A stretch of 64,000 nucleotides of DNA from Sipunculus nudus (GCA_026874595.1 CM049307.1:20625079-20689078), one strand, 5' to 3'. Shown: positions 36,950-50,755, counted from the first letter of the stretch. Numbers and translations are program-made. The notes: generated by a model not told the origin, from the letters alone.

Positions 36950-38110
36950 GCTGCGGGGTTGAGATGAAATCTTCACACTTGAAACAAACCAGAGAAAAGG
37001 CTGAACAAAAACAAGCTTGACACAAGTTTTTCTTTTCCGTATTTAGTCATCTCTCAGGCTGAAAACAGAGACCGCGCAGACCCGCCAAGCCGCCCCGGGC
37101 CTGTGTAAGACAAGACAAGCAACTAGACGGATTGCAGGATCTTGGTGGGCCGAGAAGCCTCCAGCCAGGGCGAGAGGGCCGCTTTATTGTATTTTTCAAT
37201 CTGTGCAAATGACGGACATGGGGTTAGAGCGGAATCAGGCGCCTCCCCAAATTATCGCCGCTCTGTCACGGCAAAAATCATCAAAATGCTGTTCATTTTC
37301 GTGGGTGAGCGTGCCCCCGTCAGTCGGAAACAAAGTGGGGCTCCTGGATAATTATTTCCATCCCCAAAAGGAATCTGAAATGAGCGATACAGACATTTCA
37401 TTTAGGACGAAATTGACTCGCGTCAACTGGCGGCGAGGAATTTCTGATTTGTGCTTGATAGAAAGCACTCGGAAATCGATCACGAGGCAATACATATGCC
37501 ACTGAAGAAATACAAATTACTGTGTAATCATTTCCACTCGCACTGGCGGATCTTTATGGAGACTTATTTTATTGGATCGTCCGGGAACGGATAACCCCGA
37601 CGCTCGCAAGCAAATCCGCCGGACAGATTGGCTGATCAAATTAATGCATATCACTTATAATTCATTACAGTAGAGATTATTGATATTAGTTCATCTATTT
37701 CTCCATGTATAGGATGGATCCACATAAATGAAAGTGACAGAATGTCGATTTCGCCATGCCTGCGCGGTAATCTCTACAATAATAAAGATGAAACGTCATG
37801 ACGCGGGGTGGTTTAAGGCCCCGCTCCCGGACTGAAATGAACATAGATTGCTCATTTCAGGCAAATTTGTTCATTTCATGCCGGATCGCGAGTCATTTTC
37901 TCGCCAAGGCTCATTTCGAGACTATAGCAGCGGGGCTAACGCGTCTGTTGGCTCATGTCTGCCTCTTCATCATAACATCGCTATATAACCCTGAAACCTT
38001 GCCAAGTGGTCACAACCAATACCCGAGGCAGAGTTTAATGGGATGTTTATTGACTCTTCCTCTCTGGTCCGGAGATATAATTCCAATATTTATAAAAATC
38101 CGTCTTTAAA
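36950..38110. promoter_or_regulatory. GC-richer non-coding islands
   Basis: Two patches (37050-37640 and 37730-38110) with CCGCCCCGGG, GGCGGCGAGG and many TCATTT/ATTTCA repeats (37836-37912). Overlapping frames of about 100 codons have no protein character. Likely a non-coding element cluster. Confidence 0.33.
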
Positions 38111-38386
38111 TGACGAATGCTTTACATTTGATGGGCCAATAAATTAGGCGGTTTACCACCAAGTCTCCCCATAACTCTCACCCGAAACAGGGGTGGCGTA
38201 TATTCCAAAAAAGTTTAAAAACACATTAGACTCCTAGTCTGACACCGTGGCCGGGGTTTTGTTTAAATACGTACATAATGTAGCCATCAGAAATGCATAG
38301 TTTTATGCAGTGAATATTAGGAAAAAATAAGAAATCTATATGTATTTTGTCACACTCGACTATGTGCAGAAAACTTCGAATTAATC

Positions 38387-38433
38387 TTTTTGCTCTCTCT
38401 CTCTCTACCCTCTTTTTCTCTCTCTCTCTCTCC
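38387..38433. repeat. (CT)n-rich tract
   Basis: Two CT runs separated by ACCCTCTTTTT. Confidence 0.9.
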
Positions 38434-39179
38434 ATTAAACTATATGAAACCCTATTTGAAGCTAATTTTGTTGGCCCAATTGCTTAAAAACTTCCTGGAT
38501 TGATTCTTTCCTTCGTTTATATGATTTTTACATAAGAGACTGCATGTTTGTTTAACTAAAGGGGACATTGGCAAAACCGCGACAAATATATATATACACA
38601 AAATCTTTGCGTACACTCTGTTATCGTTTTCCATGTACAAACATTCACTGTCATTCAAGCAGGTGTACATGTACATTGTATCCATTGTGTGATTCACTGC
38701 ATGTACATCGCAGTCTGATATATCCACGTTCAAAACCTGAATCATAACAAATTTCATTTCCATTTATTTCAAATATGCATTTTCAAAATGCAAGGTATAT
38801 GATTCTTCAAATAAATGACATGCACCTTTAAAAATACCATTGAAAGCTAAGATTTGAATTAATGGACAGTGCATCATTTAGTGTAACCGCTGGTTCCGTA
38901 GTATATTGCGTCCCTTAATTTGTGTATACAGCAGACTATCCACTGGGAAATATTACCAATTCCGAAACAATTTGAACTAAATAGAATCTAGTTCAGCCTC
39001 AAACGCACTTGACGTAACATGCTCATAGATAAATCAGTTTAAAACCAACAAGAGCAGTAAACAATTTTCAACACAATATTTACGAGGGACAAACCGTAGC
39101 GGATCATAGTTAGAAAACGATAATAAACAACATTCTAGTTAGAATAAATTGCGTTGTGTGGATTTTTTAATTTCCGTGT

Positions 39180-39540
39180 ACCGTGCAGGTGCATTATTGT
39201 TTTACCGGAAATCACAGCGCTGCAAACGGAAGCATATCTGCTCACGTGACCTGGTCAACTGCTGAACCCCCCGGATGAAACCAAATCCTCTCATTCCAGG
39301 AAATCAAGCTCGGCATGGCATGCTGTAAGGGATTTTCAAGCCCCTCCAGTGACGCAGCTCTAACGTGGAATCAACCGGGGATAGTTTATGGAATTATACA
39401 TCACCTCCCAGAAAATGGAAAGACTATCCGCCGGCTTATACATGTATCATATATATGAATACATCCTATACATCATGAATGATACCGCGTGAGCTTCGGG
39501 GCCGCGTACAGACATTTAGTAAAACTCTCACATGTGGATA
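39180..39540. promoter_or_regulatory. GC-richer non-coding island
   Basis: About 360 bp of complex sequence; no sustained ORF. Confidence 0.28.
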
Positions 39541-39979
39541 TATAATTTTAGCTCCATAGATATGCGAAAATTGAATAAAGATTAATTTAATTGAATATTG
39601 AGAAATATTTGGCAATGCTTGATTTCCCTTTTAAAAATGATCATGGTTTTATTAAAAATAAACTAAAACTAAAGTACAGAAAACTACATGGATCGATTTG
39701 AAGGAAAAGAATTTTGTCAGAGACTCAGGATTGTAAAGGAGCTAAACATTTAATTATTTTCTCATTGGATACCTCTGCCACGCGTGTCATAATGTTTTCC
39801 AATATATAACTGTCCTATTTTGTCAGGTCTTTTTGATATAAAATACATTATTTATATGGGTTTAGAAAACTATCCAACATTCTAGATATATTCCTAGGCT
39901 ACAAAATATATTCGACAGATTCGTCGAACCTTGTCAGATCACTTCCATGTAGACACTCTCCATCTGAAATTCTGAAATT

Positions 39980-40024
39980 TATAATATATATATATATATT
40001 TATATATATATATATATATATATA
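39980..40024. repeat. (TA)n microsatellite
   Basis: About 45 bp with one TT interruption. Confidence 0.95.
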
Positions 40025-40261
40025 AGCTTTCACATTATTATAGGGTTGTCATTTGATGACATGCAGGCATTATATTTGACGAGATCATCGTTCCATCAGG
40101 TTATATGTTCATAACTTTAATAAAGCCTTATAATATATTGAGAGTTTAAAAGCCCCGCGTGTGTGTTTGTGTATGCTTGTTTTAATCTGAATTCTGAACT
40201 TGGTGTTGGTACAATTCGTACGTATATGACTTACATAATGGATGATAATACAAGGGACTTT

Positions 40262-43200
40262 CTTGGTTAAACTATTAATTCAAGATAAATTGACACAAAT
40301 TTGAAGTATAATTAAATGAAAAACTCAATTGTAGAGATCTGCACCTTTATACCATCTGTCGATAGGAATATGCGGTCAACTGATGGGTTAACCCACCCGT
40401 CGATAGAAATATACGGTCAGCTGATGGGTTTATACCATCCGTCGATTAGAATATGCCGTCGGCTGGTGGGTTTATGCCATCCGACTATTAGAACATGCGG
40501 TCAGCTGATGGGTTTATACCATCCGTCGATAAGAACATGCGGTAAGCTGACGGGTTTATACCATCCGTCGATTAGAACATGCGGTCAGCTGATGGGTTTA
40601 TACCATCCGTCGATTATAATACGCGGTCAGCTGATGGGTTTATACCATTCGTAGATAGGAATATACGGTTAGCTGATGGGTTTATACCATCCGTCGATTA
40701 GAATACGTGGTCAGCTGATGGGTTTATACCATCCGTGGATATGAAAATGCGGTCAGCTGATGGGTTTATACCATCCGTTGATAAGAACATGCGGTAAGCT
40801 GATGGGTTTGTACCATCCGTCGATTAGAACATGCGGTCAGCTGATGGGTTTATACCATCCGTCGATTAGAATACGCGGTCAGCTGATGGGTTTTTACCAT
40901 CTGTCGATAAGAATATGCGGTCAGCTGATGGGTGTATACTATCCGTTTATTAGAACATGCGGTCAGCTGATGGGTTTATACCATCCTTCGATAGGAATAT
41001 GCGGTCAGCTTGTGAGTTTATACCATTCGTCGATAGGAATATACGGTTGGCTGATGGGTTTATACAATCCGCCGATAGGAATATGCGGTCAGCTGAAGGG
41101 TTTATATCATCCGTCGATTAGAACATGCGGTCAGGTGATGGGTTTATATCATCCGTCGATTAAAACATGCGGTCAGCTGATAGGTTTATACAATCCGTCG
41201 ATAGGAATATGCGGTCAGATGAAGGGTTTATACCATCCGTCGATAAGAACATGCGGTCAGCTGATGGGTTTATACCATCCGTCGATTAGAATACGCGGTC
41301 AGCTGATGGGTTTTTTCCATCTGTCGATTAGAATATGCGGTCAGCTGAAGGGTGTATACTATCCGTTTATTAGAACATGCGGTCAGTTGATGGGTTTATA
41401 CCATCCGTCGATAGGAATATGCGGTCAGCTGATGGGTTTATATCATCCGTCGATAAAAAAAAAAAAGATGCCAGCTGATGAACCTGCGAAATCTTGGTTA
41501 AACTATTAATTTAAGATAAATTGACACAAATTTGAAGTATAATTAAATGAAAAACTCAATTGTAGAAATCTGCACCTTTATACCATCTGTCGATAGGAAT
41601 ATGCGGTCAACTGATGGGTTAACCCTGCCGTCGATAGAAATATACGGTCAGCTGATGGGTTTATACCATCCGTCGATTAGAATATGCCGTCGGCTGGTGG
41701 GTTTATACCATCCGACTATTAGAACACGCGGTCAGCTGATGGATTTATACCATCCGTCGATAAGAACATGCGGTAAGCTGATGGGTTTATACCATCCGTC
41801 GATTAGAACATGCGGTAAGCTGATATGTTTATATCATCCGTCGATTAGAACGTGCGGTCAGCTGATGGGTTTATACCATCCGTCGATTAGAATACGCGGT
41901 CAGCTGATGGGTTTTTACCATCTGTCGATAAGAATATGCGGTCAGCTGAAGGGTGTATACTATCCGTTTATTAGAACATGCGGTCAGCTGATGGGTTTAT
42001 ACCATCCTTCGATAGGAATATGCGGTCAGCTTGTGAGTTTATACCATTCGTCGATAGGAATATACGGTTGGCTGATGGGTTTATACAATCCGCCGATAGG
42101 AATATGCGGTCAGCTGAAGGGTTTATACCATCCGTCGATTAGAACATGCGGTCAGGTGATGGGTTTATATCATCCGTCGATTTAAACATGCGGTCAGCTG
42201 ATAGGTTTATACAATCCCTCGATAGGAATATGCGGTCAGATGAAGGGTTTATACCATCCGTCGATAAGAACATGCGGTCAGCTGATGGGTTTATACCATC
42301 CGTCGATTAGAATACGCGGTCAGCTGATGGGTTTTTTCCATCTGTCGATTAGAATATGCGGTCAGCTGAAGGGTGTATACTATCCGTTTATTAGAACATG
42401 CGGTCAGTTGATGGGTTTATACCATCCGTCGATAGGAATATGCGGTCAGCTGATGGGTTTATATCATCCGTCGATAAAAAAAAAAAAAATGCCAGCTGAT
42501 GAACCTGCGAAATCTTGGTTAAACTATTAATTTAAGATAAATTGACACAAATTTGAAGTATAATTAAATGAAAAACTCAATTGTAGAAATCTGCACCTTT
42601 ATACCATCTGTCGATAGGAATATGCGGTCAACTGATGGGTTAACCCTGCCGTCGATAGAAATATACGGTCAGCTGATGGGTTTATACCATCCGTCGATTA
42701 GAATATGCCGTCGGCTGGTGGGTTTATACCATCCGACTATTAGAACATGCGGTCAGCTGATGGGTTTATACATTCCGTCGATAAGAACATGCGGTAAGCT
42801 GATGAGTTTATACCATCCGTCGATTAGAACATGCGGTCAGCTGATGGGTTTATACCATCCGTCGATTAGAATACGCGGTCAGCTGATGGGTTTTTACCAT
42901 CTGTCGATAGGAATATGCGGTCAGCTGAAGGGTGTATACTATCCGTTTATTAGAGCATGCGGTCAGCTGATGGGTTTATATCATCCTTCGATAGGAATAT
43001 GCAGTCAGCTGGTGAGTTTATACCATTCGTCGATAGGAATATACGGTTAGCTGATGGGTTTATACCATCCGCCGAAAGGAATATGCGATCAGCGGATGGG
43101 TTTATACCATCCGTAGATTAGAATACGCGGTCAGCTGATGGGTTTATACCATCCGTCGATATGAAAATGCGGTCAGCTGATGGGTTTATACCATCCGTCG

Positions 43201-43903
43201 ATAAGAACATGCGGTCAGGTGATGGGTTTATACAATTCGTCGATTAGAATACGCGGTCAGCTGATGGGTTTTTACCATCTGTCGATAAGAATATGCGGTC
43301 AGCTGAAGGGTGTATACTATCCGTTTATTAGAACATGCGGTCAGCTGATGGGTTAATACCATCCTTCGATAGGAATATGCGGTCAGCTTGTGAGTTTATA
43401 CAATCCGTCGATAGGAATATGCGGTCAGCTGATAGGTTTATACCATCCGTCGATAGGAAAGTGCGGTCAGCTCATGGGTTTATACCATCCGTCGATAGGA
43501 ATATACGGTCAGCTGATGGGTTAATTTATACCATCCATCGATTAAAACATGCGGTCAGCTGTTTGGTATATACCATCCATTGATTAGAATATGCGGTCAG
43601 CTGATAGGTGTTTACCATCCTTCGATAGGAATATGCGGTCAGATGAAGGGTTTATAACACCCGTCGATTAGAACATGCGGTCAGCTGATGGGTTTATACC
43701 ATTCGTCGATTAGAATACGCGGTCAGCTGATGGTTTTTTTTCCATCTGTCGATTAGAATATGCGGTCAGCTGAAGGGTGCATACTATCCGTTTATTAGAA
43801 CATGCGGTCAGTTGATGGGTTTATACCATCATATGCGGTCAGCTGATCGGTTTATATCATCCGTCGATAAAAAAAAAGATGCCAGCTGATGAACCTGCGA
43901 AAT
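40262..43903. repeat. 42-bp minisatellite in three large tandem units
   Basis: The unit is about CCATCCGTCGATTAGAACAT then GCGGTCAGCTGATGGGTTTATA, roughly 80 copies from about 40347 to 43870. The array is segmented: a non-repeat leader beginning CTTGGTTAAACTATTAAT and containing AAAAACTCAATTGTAG occurs at 40262, 41493 and 42514 (spacings 1231 and 1021). The segments end in poly-A and AAGATGCCAGCTGATGAACC or close variants. The array with its flank was therefore duplicated as a block twice. The plus frame stays open for up to 249 codons of 14-residue repeats (GLYHPSIRTCGQLM) because 42 is divisible by three; no start context, splice site or codon signal supports a gene. Confidence 0.97.
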
Positions 43904-44973
43904 CTGCGGATTTTTTGCATATATATCAATATAAAGCATAAATCATATGTCAATTTCCAGTCAGTTAATGGCCTGATGAGCGTGAAACTTTTAAAGTTTT
44001 ATTTTAACTTAATCAATATCTGCCAAATAATTTAATATGTCGATTGCAAATATGTTTAATTTTCTAAGAAAATTTAAATCATATACATGAACATCTATGT
44101 TTTAGTTCGGAATTTTTTATCATTTTCTGGAATACATTTTCAGGAAAGTGTGCATTTAATTTCACAACTGCATGCATGCATGGACAGTCATATACTTGTA
44201 TATATATATATCAATCTATAAAAGCAGAGAACTGACCACACTGTTTCTAATCTGAAAATTTTTTTATTGTCATTTTATAATATATAGTATTGATAGCTAT
44301 GTATGTAAAATTATATACTCAGATATTTTTTAATCTCAGTCCAGACATATATCATATAATTTTCTGTCAAACACGTGTTGTTATAACAGTCATATCAGTA
44401 TTTCCTTTCATGTATAGTGCACCAGGTTTATAATTAATGATTTAGATGTATTTAAGATATGATTAATGTATTTTAAATCTTACGTCATTTTTATAGGAAA
44501 GACACGTAAATGATCATGATATAAAACAAGAATAAATTTAAAGGAAAGATGTATGCTTGTGTCGAATTTATATATATATATATTGATGAACGATTTATTG
44601 CATATTTTTAAATTTATATGCGCGATTGGTTTTCCAGTAAAGTTCACAAAGATAAAGCAGCAAAACATAGGCAATGCGATATTGTTTACACATATTCGAG
44701 TTAAACATGCATGTTTACATTTTTAAATGCAGCACCTCTGCTTTTGCGTACTAATCTGAAATAAAGCACACAAACAATATATACGTTATACATATTTCAA
44801 TTATTTTTGTATAAATTGCTTTCCATGTTATTCTTATTTCCTGTTTTATTATCATAAAATGAATACTATATATGTATCTATGTATAGAGTAAATATCATT
44901 GTAAATCATCATTCCCAATTTATTATTTTTTCCCTGGCAGTCATGGTTATCTTAAAAATTGATTCTATATCGA

Positions 44974-44975
<2 letters not shown>
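43904..44975. other. Gene-free stretch
   Basis: Strongly AT-rich, with short TA tracts near 44201 and 44571. No exon recognised. Confidence 0.5.

Positions 44976-45024
<49 letters not shown>
44976..45024. repeat. (TA)n microsatellite
   Basis: About 48 bp of perfect TA. Confidence 0.97.
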
Positions 45025-45027
<3 letters not shown>

Positions 45028-45429
45028 TTATATGTCTATATATGTAGACAATGATACTAGCTATAGGCATCTAAAACAAATGACCAGAGGTATAAAATAG
45101 AATAAATATATATCAGAATACATAAAATATGTACAGAAATTAACAGAGTGAAGATCACCTGATGTATGTGTCTGGGCACATAAGTAAGGACTAAAATATG
45201 TCTTTAGCCATGCAATTTATTTTTATGGCGTTTACAGAGAACATTTAAAACAGAGATATACTTACAAATTAATCATCCAAATATACATTAATCTGTCATA
45301 GTTAAGGCGTAAATGCATGTATTAGACAAATTGAGGAGTCGTGGAACAGTCATGGCATATAAATAAAAGATCTATATCTATATATTACATGCGACTACTC
45401 TGCTGATAGAATGGTAAAGTAACGAACAC

Positions 45430-45990
45430 ATCTGAGTAAATTTAATACAGAGCTCTCCCCAGCCCGCGAGGTGAAGTCTGTTCTTGTTGGGGCTCCTTGT
45501 TAATATGTACAGCCGGCAAGGAAGGTGGCCGCCCCGCGCTCGAATCAATTTATTTAGCACGTCTTCAAATGTCGTTTAACCCTGGAAACAATTTCGAGCA
45601 ACACTCATTTGTCTCTTGCGAAGAGATTGGAAATAATTTGTGCCGTGATCGAATTAAAGTTGAGGCAATTTCTCTCCCGAATGGCCCTGATAAGCGACCG
45701 ATAGGCTCGCTTAGCCGGGCTGTCAGTGAGCAAGCCAGCATTTGTCTTCCTCCAGTGAGGGCGATATATCAGCCGAGGGCGGGAGCCAGTGCGGGGCCGA
45801 GACTTTGCACACATACACACCGATCTGAGCCCTTTCTTTCTCCTTTTAGGAGAGCTATACATGAATATAACCTCCCGGAGGCCTGAAAGGCAAATGAAAC
45901 AGAAACAAACTTCAGTTTTGTTAATTCGATTCTGTATAAGAAATAGAAAACGCGAGGGTTATTGTCCAATATGGGGCCCATGCAATTATC
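45430..45990. promoter_or_regulatory. GC-richer non-coding island
   Basis: About 560 bp with GGTGGCCGCCCCGCGCTCG and GAGGGCGGGAGCC. It has open frames on both strands (129 and 85 codons) that overlap, the usual result of few stops in GC-richer sequence. No domain is recognisable. Confidence 0.35.
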
Positions 45991-48656
45991 AAATATTTCT
46001 GGATGCTGTGTACATGCGTGTGTATTTTTATGACTACATATCTCAGCAAATCTCTTAATGCTTTACCATTGAAGCATGAGCAGTATGAAATAATTTCTTC
46101 TTTTTTTTATAAAATATTAAATTTTAAAAGAAAATAAAATATACCCATCTTTGCGTGTTGTGTGCTCACGAAACGTTAGTATATTGTCATAACATATGTA
46201 CTGCTATATCCCCTCCCCTAATTTGCCCTTCGGTGTGACATTAAGCACAAGATCCATGACAAGCTATAATATACTAAAGTTTTACAAACAACAGACCTGT
46301 AAACCTTTTGAAATACCGTGAATTCTTTCCACTTTCCAATTTTACTTTTAAAGATTGATTTATACATGATACTGCTTAATTTGGCCATGAAAAATATCTA
46401 TAAAATATAAAATTGAAAAAGAAACAAAAAATATGTAATTTTCACAATGCTCTAAGCAAAATGGTTTAAGTGCTGAAGACCGCACCCATTTTAACCTTAA
46501 ACTGATTCTATAGCGGTCGAGATTCTTGCAGAAGATCTGATAGGAGCGTTCTAATCGGGTGCATGGGGGAGGGGGATGTACTACATTTTACAAGTTAAAC
46601 TGAAGGGTGTAACTGACTGCAAATATATTTAGTCACCGAAATTGGAGATATTTGTGAAATGTGGGTATGAACACAATATGAACTGCCAAATCTGTATTTC
46701 CTGAAAAAAAATAACGTTAAGACCTGTATAGTAAAATTTAGAAGATTAAACAAAGCCGTGCAAAATGCCCATGGAAACCATAAAAACAATGAAACCTCGT
46801 GAATCTGTAGGAAGCATACTATGTTATAATTATTATTGTGAGCTTTTGGAACAAATCAATGTAAATGTAAATGTAAATGTAAATGAAGTGTTAGCTTTTA
46901 TGTGTGCTTGAGGCATAAAGACGAACAGACGGACGGACGTCCACCCTTCTCTCTGCCTTTCAAGATTTAGCAAGATATTGGGACGTCTGATTATCCGTGA
47001 ATGATGGTTAGAAGCAGGCAAGATGATGGGTCAGAGAGGAAATGTATAGGGTCTCTTATGTGTCTGGCTGCCTCGATAGTGGACAGTTGTCTTGTACGAC
47101 GTTCACCGAGATAATGAAACAACCACGTAAATTACGGCATACCCGAAGCCGATAACGACGTCACTACAGTATAGCACCCCGTGACCCCGCGCAATGTATG
47201 CCGGGACTGCTGCCAGGAATACAAGAAAGTCTTATCAGGACATGTTGCGATATTTTATGGCAGGTGCCAATTTGATGCTTTTATAAACATATACGGCAGG
47301 AAAGAGTGCTTGTTTCTTTTAACACGTGATATAGATATAGAGATCCATGATGGTATTAAGACATATTATATATGCATGTTCTATCTTTCTTAATGTATCT
47401 TTTTTCTCTTTCTTTTTCGGGGTTCTTCTATTTGAGGTGCATGATAGCTTACTATATGTATCAACTATAAACATTTATTAATATTCCATTTTGCATTTTC
47501 AACTGATGTTCAATGCTTGTATTAAAGGTAGAAGTTTTAAAATAGAACTAAATAATGCAACTATAGACATGTTTCAATGACCAAAGCATTATATTTTTTT
47601 TCGCAGAAATAGTTACAAGCATTTGATGATATGATATAAAATAAGTTTTTTAGACACATACACAGGCCAAAAAGGTAAACTCTGATGAACTGAAAATCAA
47701 AATGTGCTTCCATCCTTTTATATATATAGCTCCTTGTTTTTCTGAGACAGAAAATAAATTCAATCGCGTGGTATACCCCAAATATACACAGGTGAGGTGA
47801 ACTTTCCATATGCAATATTTTCACTTATACCAAATGGTCAAAATATTAGATTAGCAATTGTTTTTATCTCGATTTTATTTAGATTTTAAAGTTTTCTTGT
47901 ACTTGAGTACACTGTGTGCAAATATTCTTTCATTAGATGGAATATAGTTTTTTTTTTCCAGATGCATGTAAATAACCTCCCTCTCATTAATGTCCCGTTT
48001 TTGTATTCGCCTCAAGTATATTCAAAATGGCAGCCATCGGAATTAAGGACATGGAATTCACACGAAGATTTTACATCATCTTGTGTGTCGCAACTGACTT
48101 CATTGCACTGCAAGCTCATAAGCCAATAAAACTGATGTTAAAATAATACGTTTAAAATAAAACTGTTATATGCTAAACTGTCAGCCCAGCAATTCACCAA
48201 TAAAATGTAATTTGTCATGATAATGATGGAGCATTTATAGATTTTTTTCATAAAATGAAATGTTATGTGCAATCCAAGTCCAATTAGAAATAACAAAACC
48301 GGTTTGAAATGTGTATTTACAGGAGCCTTCAGTATATATTTACTCTTCGCTTTTGATGGTAACAGTTGAATGCATGGGATTGTTACCCATTTACAAAGGG
48401 ATACGACACTCATTTCAGCATTGGGGTTGAGATTTGCCAATAAACTACATTTTGTATGACAGCTGACCATTTGAATATACTGTTATAATGTCACAGTGTG
48501 TTTCTTTCTGTTCAAGTCAAACACTAAGAAAAACTGATTGAGTATTTCAAATGTGATATGATCTATATCTAAGTATTTAAAATATTCACAATTCTTATGT
48601 TTTATTATATTATATTATATTAAAGCCCGAAAAAAATTACAAACAATTTTCTTTTG

Positions 48657-48659
<3 letters not shown>
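45991..48659. other. Gene-free stretch
   Basis: AT-rich, with a short (AAATGT)4 tract at 46861-46884. No exon recognised. Confidence 0.5.

Positions 48660-48700
<41 letters not shown>
48660..48700. repeat. (TA)n microsatellite
   Basis: About 41 bp of perfect TA. Confidence 0.97.
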
Positions 48701-48703
<3 letters not shown>

Positions 48704-48821
48704 ATACCATGTGCCACATTCTTAATCATATGTATATATCAGTAATTTCTGAATCACTTAAATAATTACATTGTTTATCAATAATGAAGGGATACCAACA
48801 CGAGAGGTGAATATAGTAATA

Positions 48822-48950
48822 CAGTAAACCCTCAAAATTACGACCACTAAGGGGACCTAATTGACCAATAATCGAGGTTGTCGTGATCGAGTGGCCATTT
48901 TTTTCTTGGTCGCTAAACTGCATGGGGTGGTCTTAGGCGAGCTTGTACTG
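48822..48950. mobile_element. Short pogo/Tigger-type MITE
   Basis: Left end CAGTAAACCCTCAAAATTAC then GACCACT. The right end in reverse is CAGTACAAGCTCGCCTAAGA then CCACC. The CAGTnnA...CTC start is typical of pogo/Tigger termini (family knowledge). 129 bp long, no ORF. A clean TA duplication is not visible at both sides. Confidence 0.55.
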
Positions 48951-49190
48951 TTTTTATTCTGCACAGAAGAGTAATAAAGACAGTTTTTGGGGGCATTGGT
49001 TAGAATATTTTATAATGTTGCTTTTTACTTATACACTGTGTCCTTATAATATCTGCAGCATTTGCGTGTTTCATAAGCAAAAATGCAAGTTGTTGGCAAA
49101 TGTTTCTTTTCATTCGGAAATGTATGCAAAACATTGAAGGCAAAACACATGAAGTTTGAATGCGACATATTAAACGCATGTTTTAATGGG

Positions 49191-49194
<4 letters not shown>

Positions 49195-49252
<58 letters not shown>
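49195..49252. repeat. (TA)n microsatellite
   Basis: About 57 bp of perfect TA. Confidence 0.97.
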
Positions 49253-49255
<3 letters not shown>

Positions 49256-49714
49256 GGTTGGGAACTTGATGCTTATTCTAGGACATTCTGACACTTATTT
49301 ATTTTATCATTTTACAATAAAATCTAACACTGTATACTTTGAAGTGTTTGTCTGGACCTGTAGAAATTATCTTTACGCCAAAAGATTTACGTAATATTAA
49401 GAAAGGATTTAAATCAGTTATCAGGTAGAGCCAATCTGTAGATGTGCAGTGCATGCGTCAGATGTTGGGCTGATAATTTGCAGATTTCTTTGATACTTAT
49501 ATGTATATATTTGGCAGGCCCATCGGCAGACGGGCAAGATCGTTAGACGGGGCTGCTACACTATATTTGGGTTATCGCCCTTTGAGACACAAACAACAGT
49601 GTTTTTTACAAAGTGCAGGCGTGGTATATTTGCACAACATATATATTTTCGTTTTGACACATCCCTTATAACCAGACTGGAATTTTAAAGTGTAAAGTAT
49701 TGTAGTATCAGTGG

Positions 49715-49890
49715 AGGGGTAGGGTTGGGGTGTGGCTGGGGGATGGGGGGGGGGAGGGGGGGTTAAACCGCTCATGTTCGATCCCTGCCGTGGCTGTGAG
49801 AGTGGTTGCAGTTGCGATCCAAGGCCGGTCATTTTCCCAGGGTAATCTGAGGTATGAGGCAGTTAGTTATAATAAATATTATTCAATCTG
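49715..49890. repeat. G-rich tract and possible SINE fragment
   Basis: A G-rich run (49715-49763) precedes CATGTTCGATCCCTGCCGTG, which resembles a tRNA B-box, and a tail ending in AT-rich sequence. No A-box found. Confidence 0.3.
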
Positions 49891-50003
49891 TGTCAAATAA
49901 ATGAAGTGTACATTTTTTTTAATCATTCATACCAATGAAACATGAGCTGTTCCAAACTTGATCATTGTATCTGTATGTTGGTGCCATGTAAGAGATGAAA
50001 GTA

Positions 50004-50005
<2 letters not shown>

Positions 50006-50037
<32 letters not shown>

Positions 50038-50055
50038 CTCACACACACATACACA
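50006..50055. repeat. (CT)n(CA)n microsatellite
   Basis: CTCTCTCTCT followed by CACACACACA with one CCCT break. Confidence 0.92.
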
Positions 50056-50388
50056 TGCGTATATACGCATTCTGTAAATACCACTCAATCCACACTTCTT
50101 TCCTCCACTGATTAATGGGCTTAATTGATCGGGCTTTATTATTTCATTTTCTAAATAAGATTTTACTGCAGAGTGGTATTTATTTTATTGTATAGGAGTT
50201 TGTGGTTAGTGAGTAAATTGCAGTTATTTGGAATTAGTAGATTAAACACAAAGTGTGATTGTAGGATTGACTGATAAAATATAAGCTTGCAGAGAAACAG
50301 AGGATTGGAGGTATGTCGATAAGCTTAATTAAGCTTAATTGAACTCATATTCATTCAGTTGGATGCACCTGCATGGCTTTTAATTCAA

Positions 50389-50394
<6 letters not shown>

Positions 50395-50426
<32 letters not shown>
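50395..50426. repeat. (TA)n microsatellite
   Basis: About 32 bp of TA. Confidence 0.95.
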
Positions 50427-50428
<2 letters not shown>

Positions 50429-50528
50429 TTTATAAGTTTAACCCCAGGACATGACAATGGCTGCCATGCATTTTTTATTTCTAAAAGACATGACCATGTG
50501 TATTTGAAAATGCATGTCCTATGTTTCA

Positions 50529-50535
<7 letters not shown>

Positions 50536-50601
<66 letters not shown>
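50536..50601. repeat. (TA)n microsatellite
   Basis: About 65 bp with one AA phase shift. Confidence 0.95.
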
Positions 50602-50605
<4 letters not shown>

Positions 50606-50755
50606 GCACATCTTGTACACGCCATCCGCTCTTAATTTAATCAGCCCTGTACGAGCTCTATCGAGGTTTTGGCTGAAAGCGATTGCGAACTAATTAACTG
50701 ATCGCGCATTAAAGTTTATGAATCTTATCTTTTTTGCCTAAATGGTTCATTAATG

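Noticed and set aside
40347-43870. CRISPR-like regular repeats
   Set aside because: Units are contiguous 42-mers without unique spacers, in an animal-type genome.
45497-45886. 129-codon plus frame with overlapping minus frame
   Set aside because: No recognisable protein and mutually overlapping frames; better read as a non-coding island.
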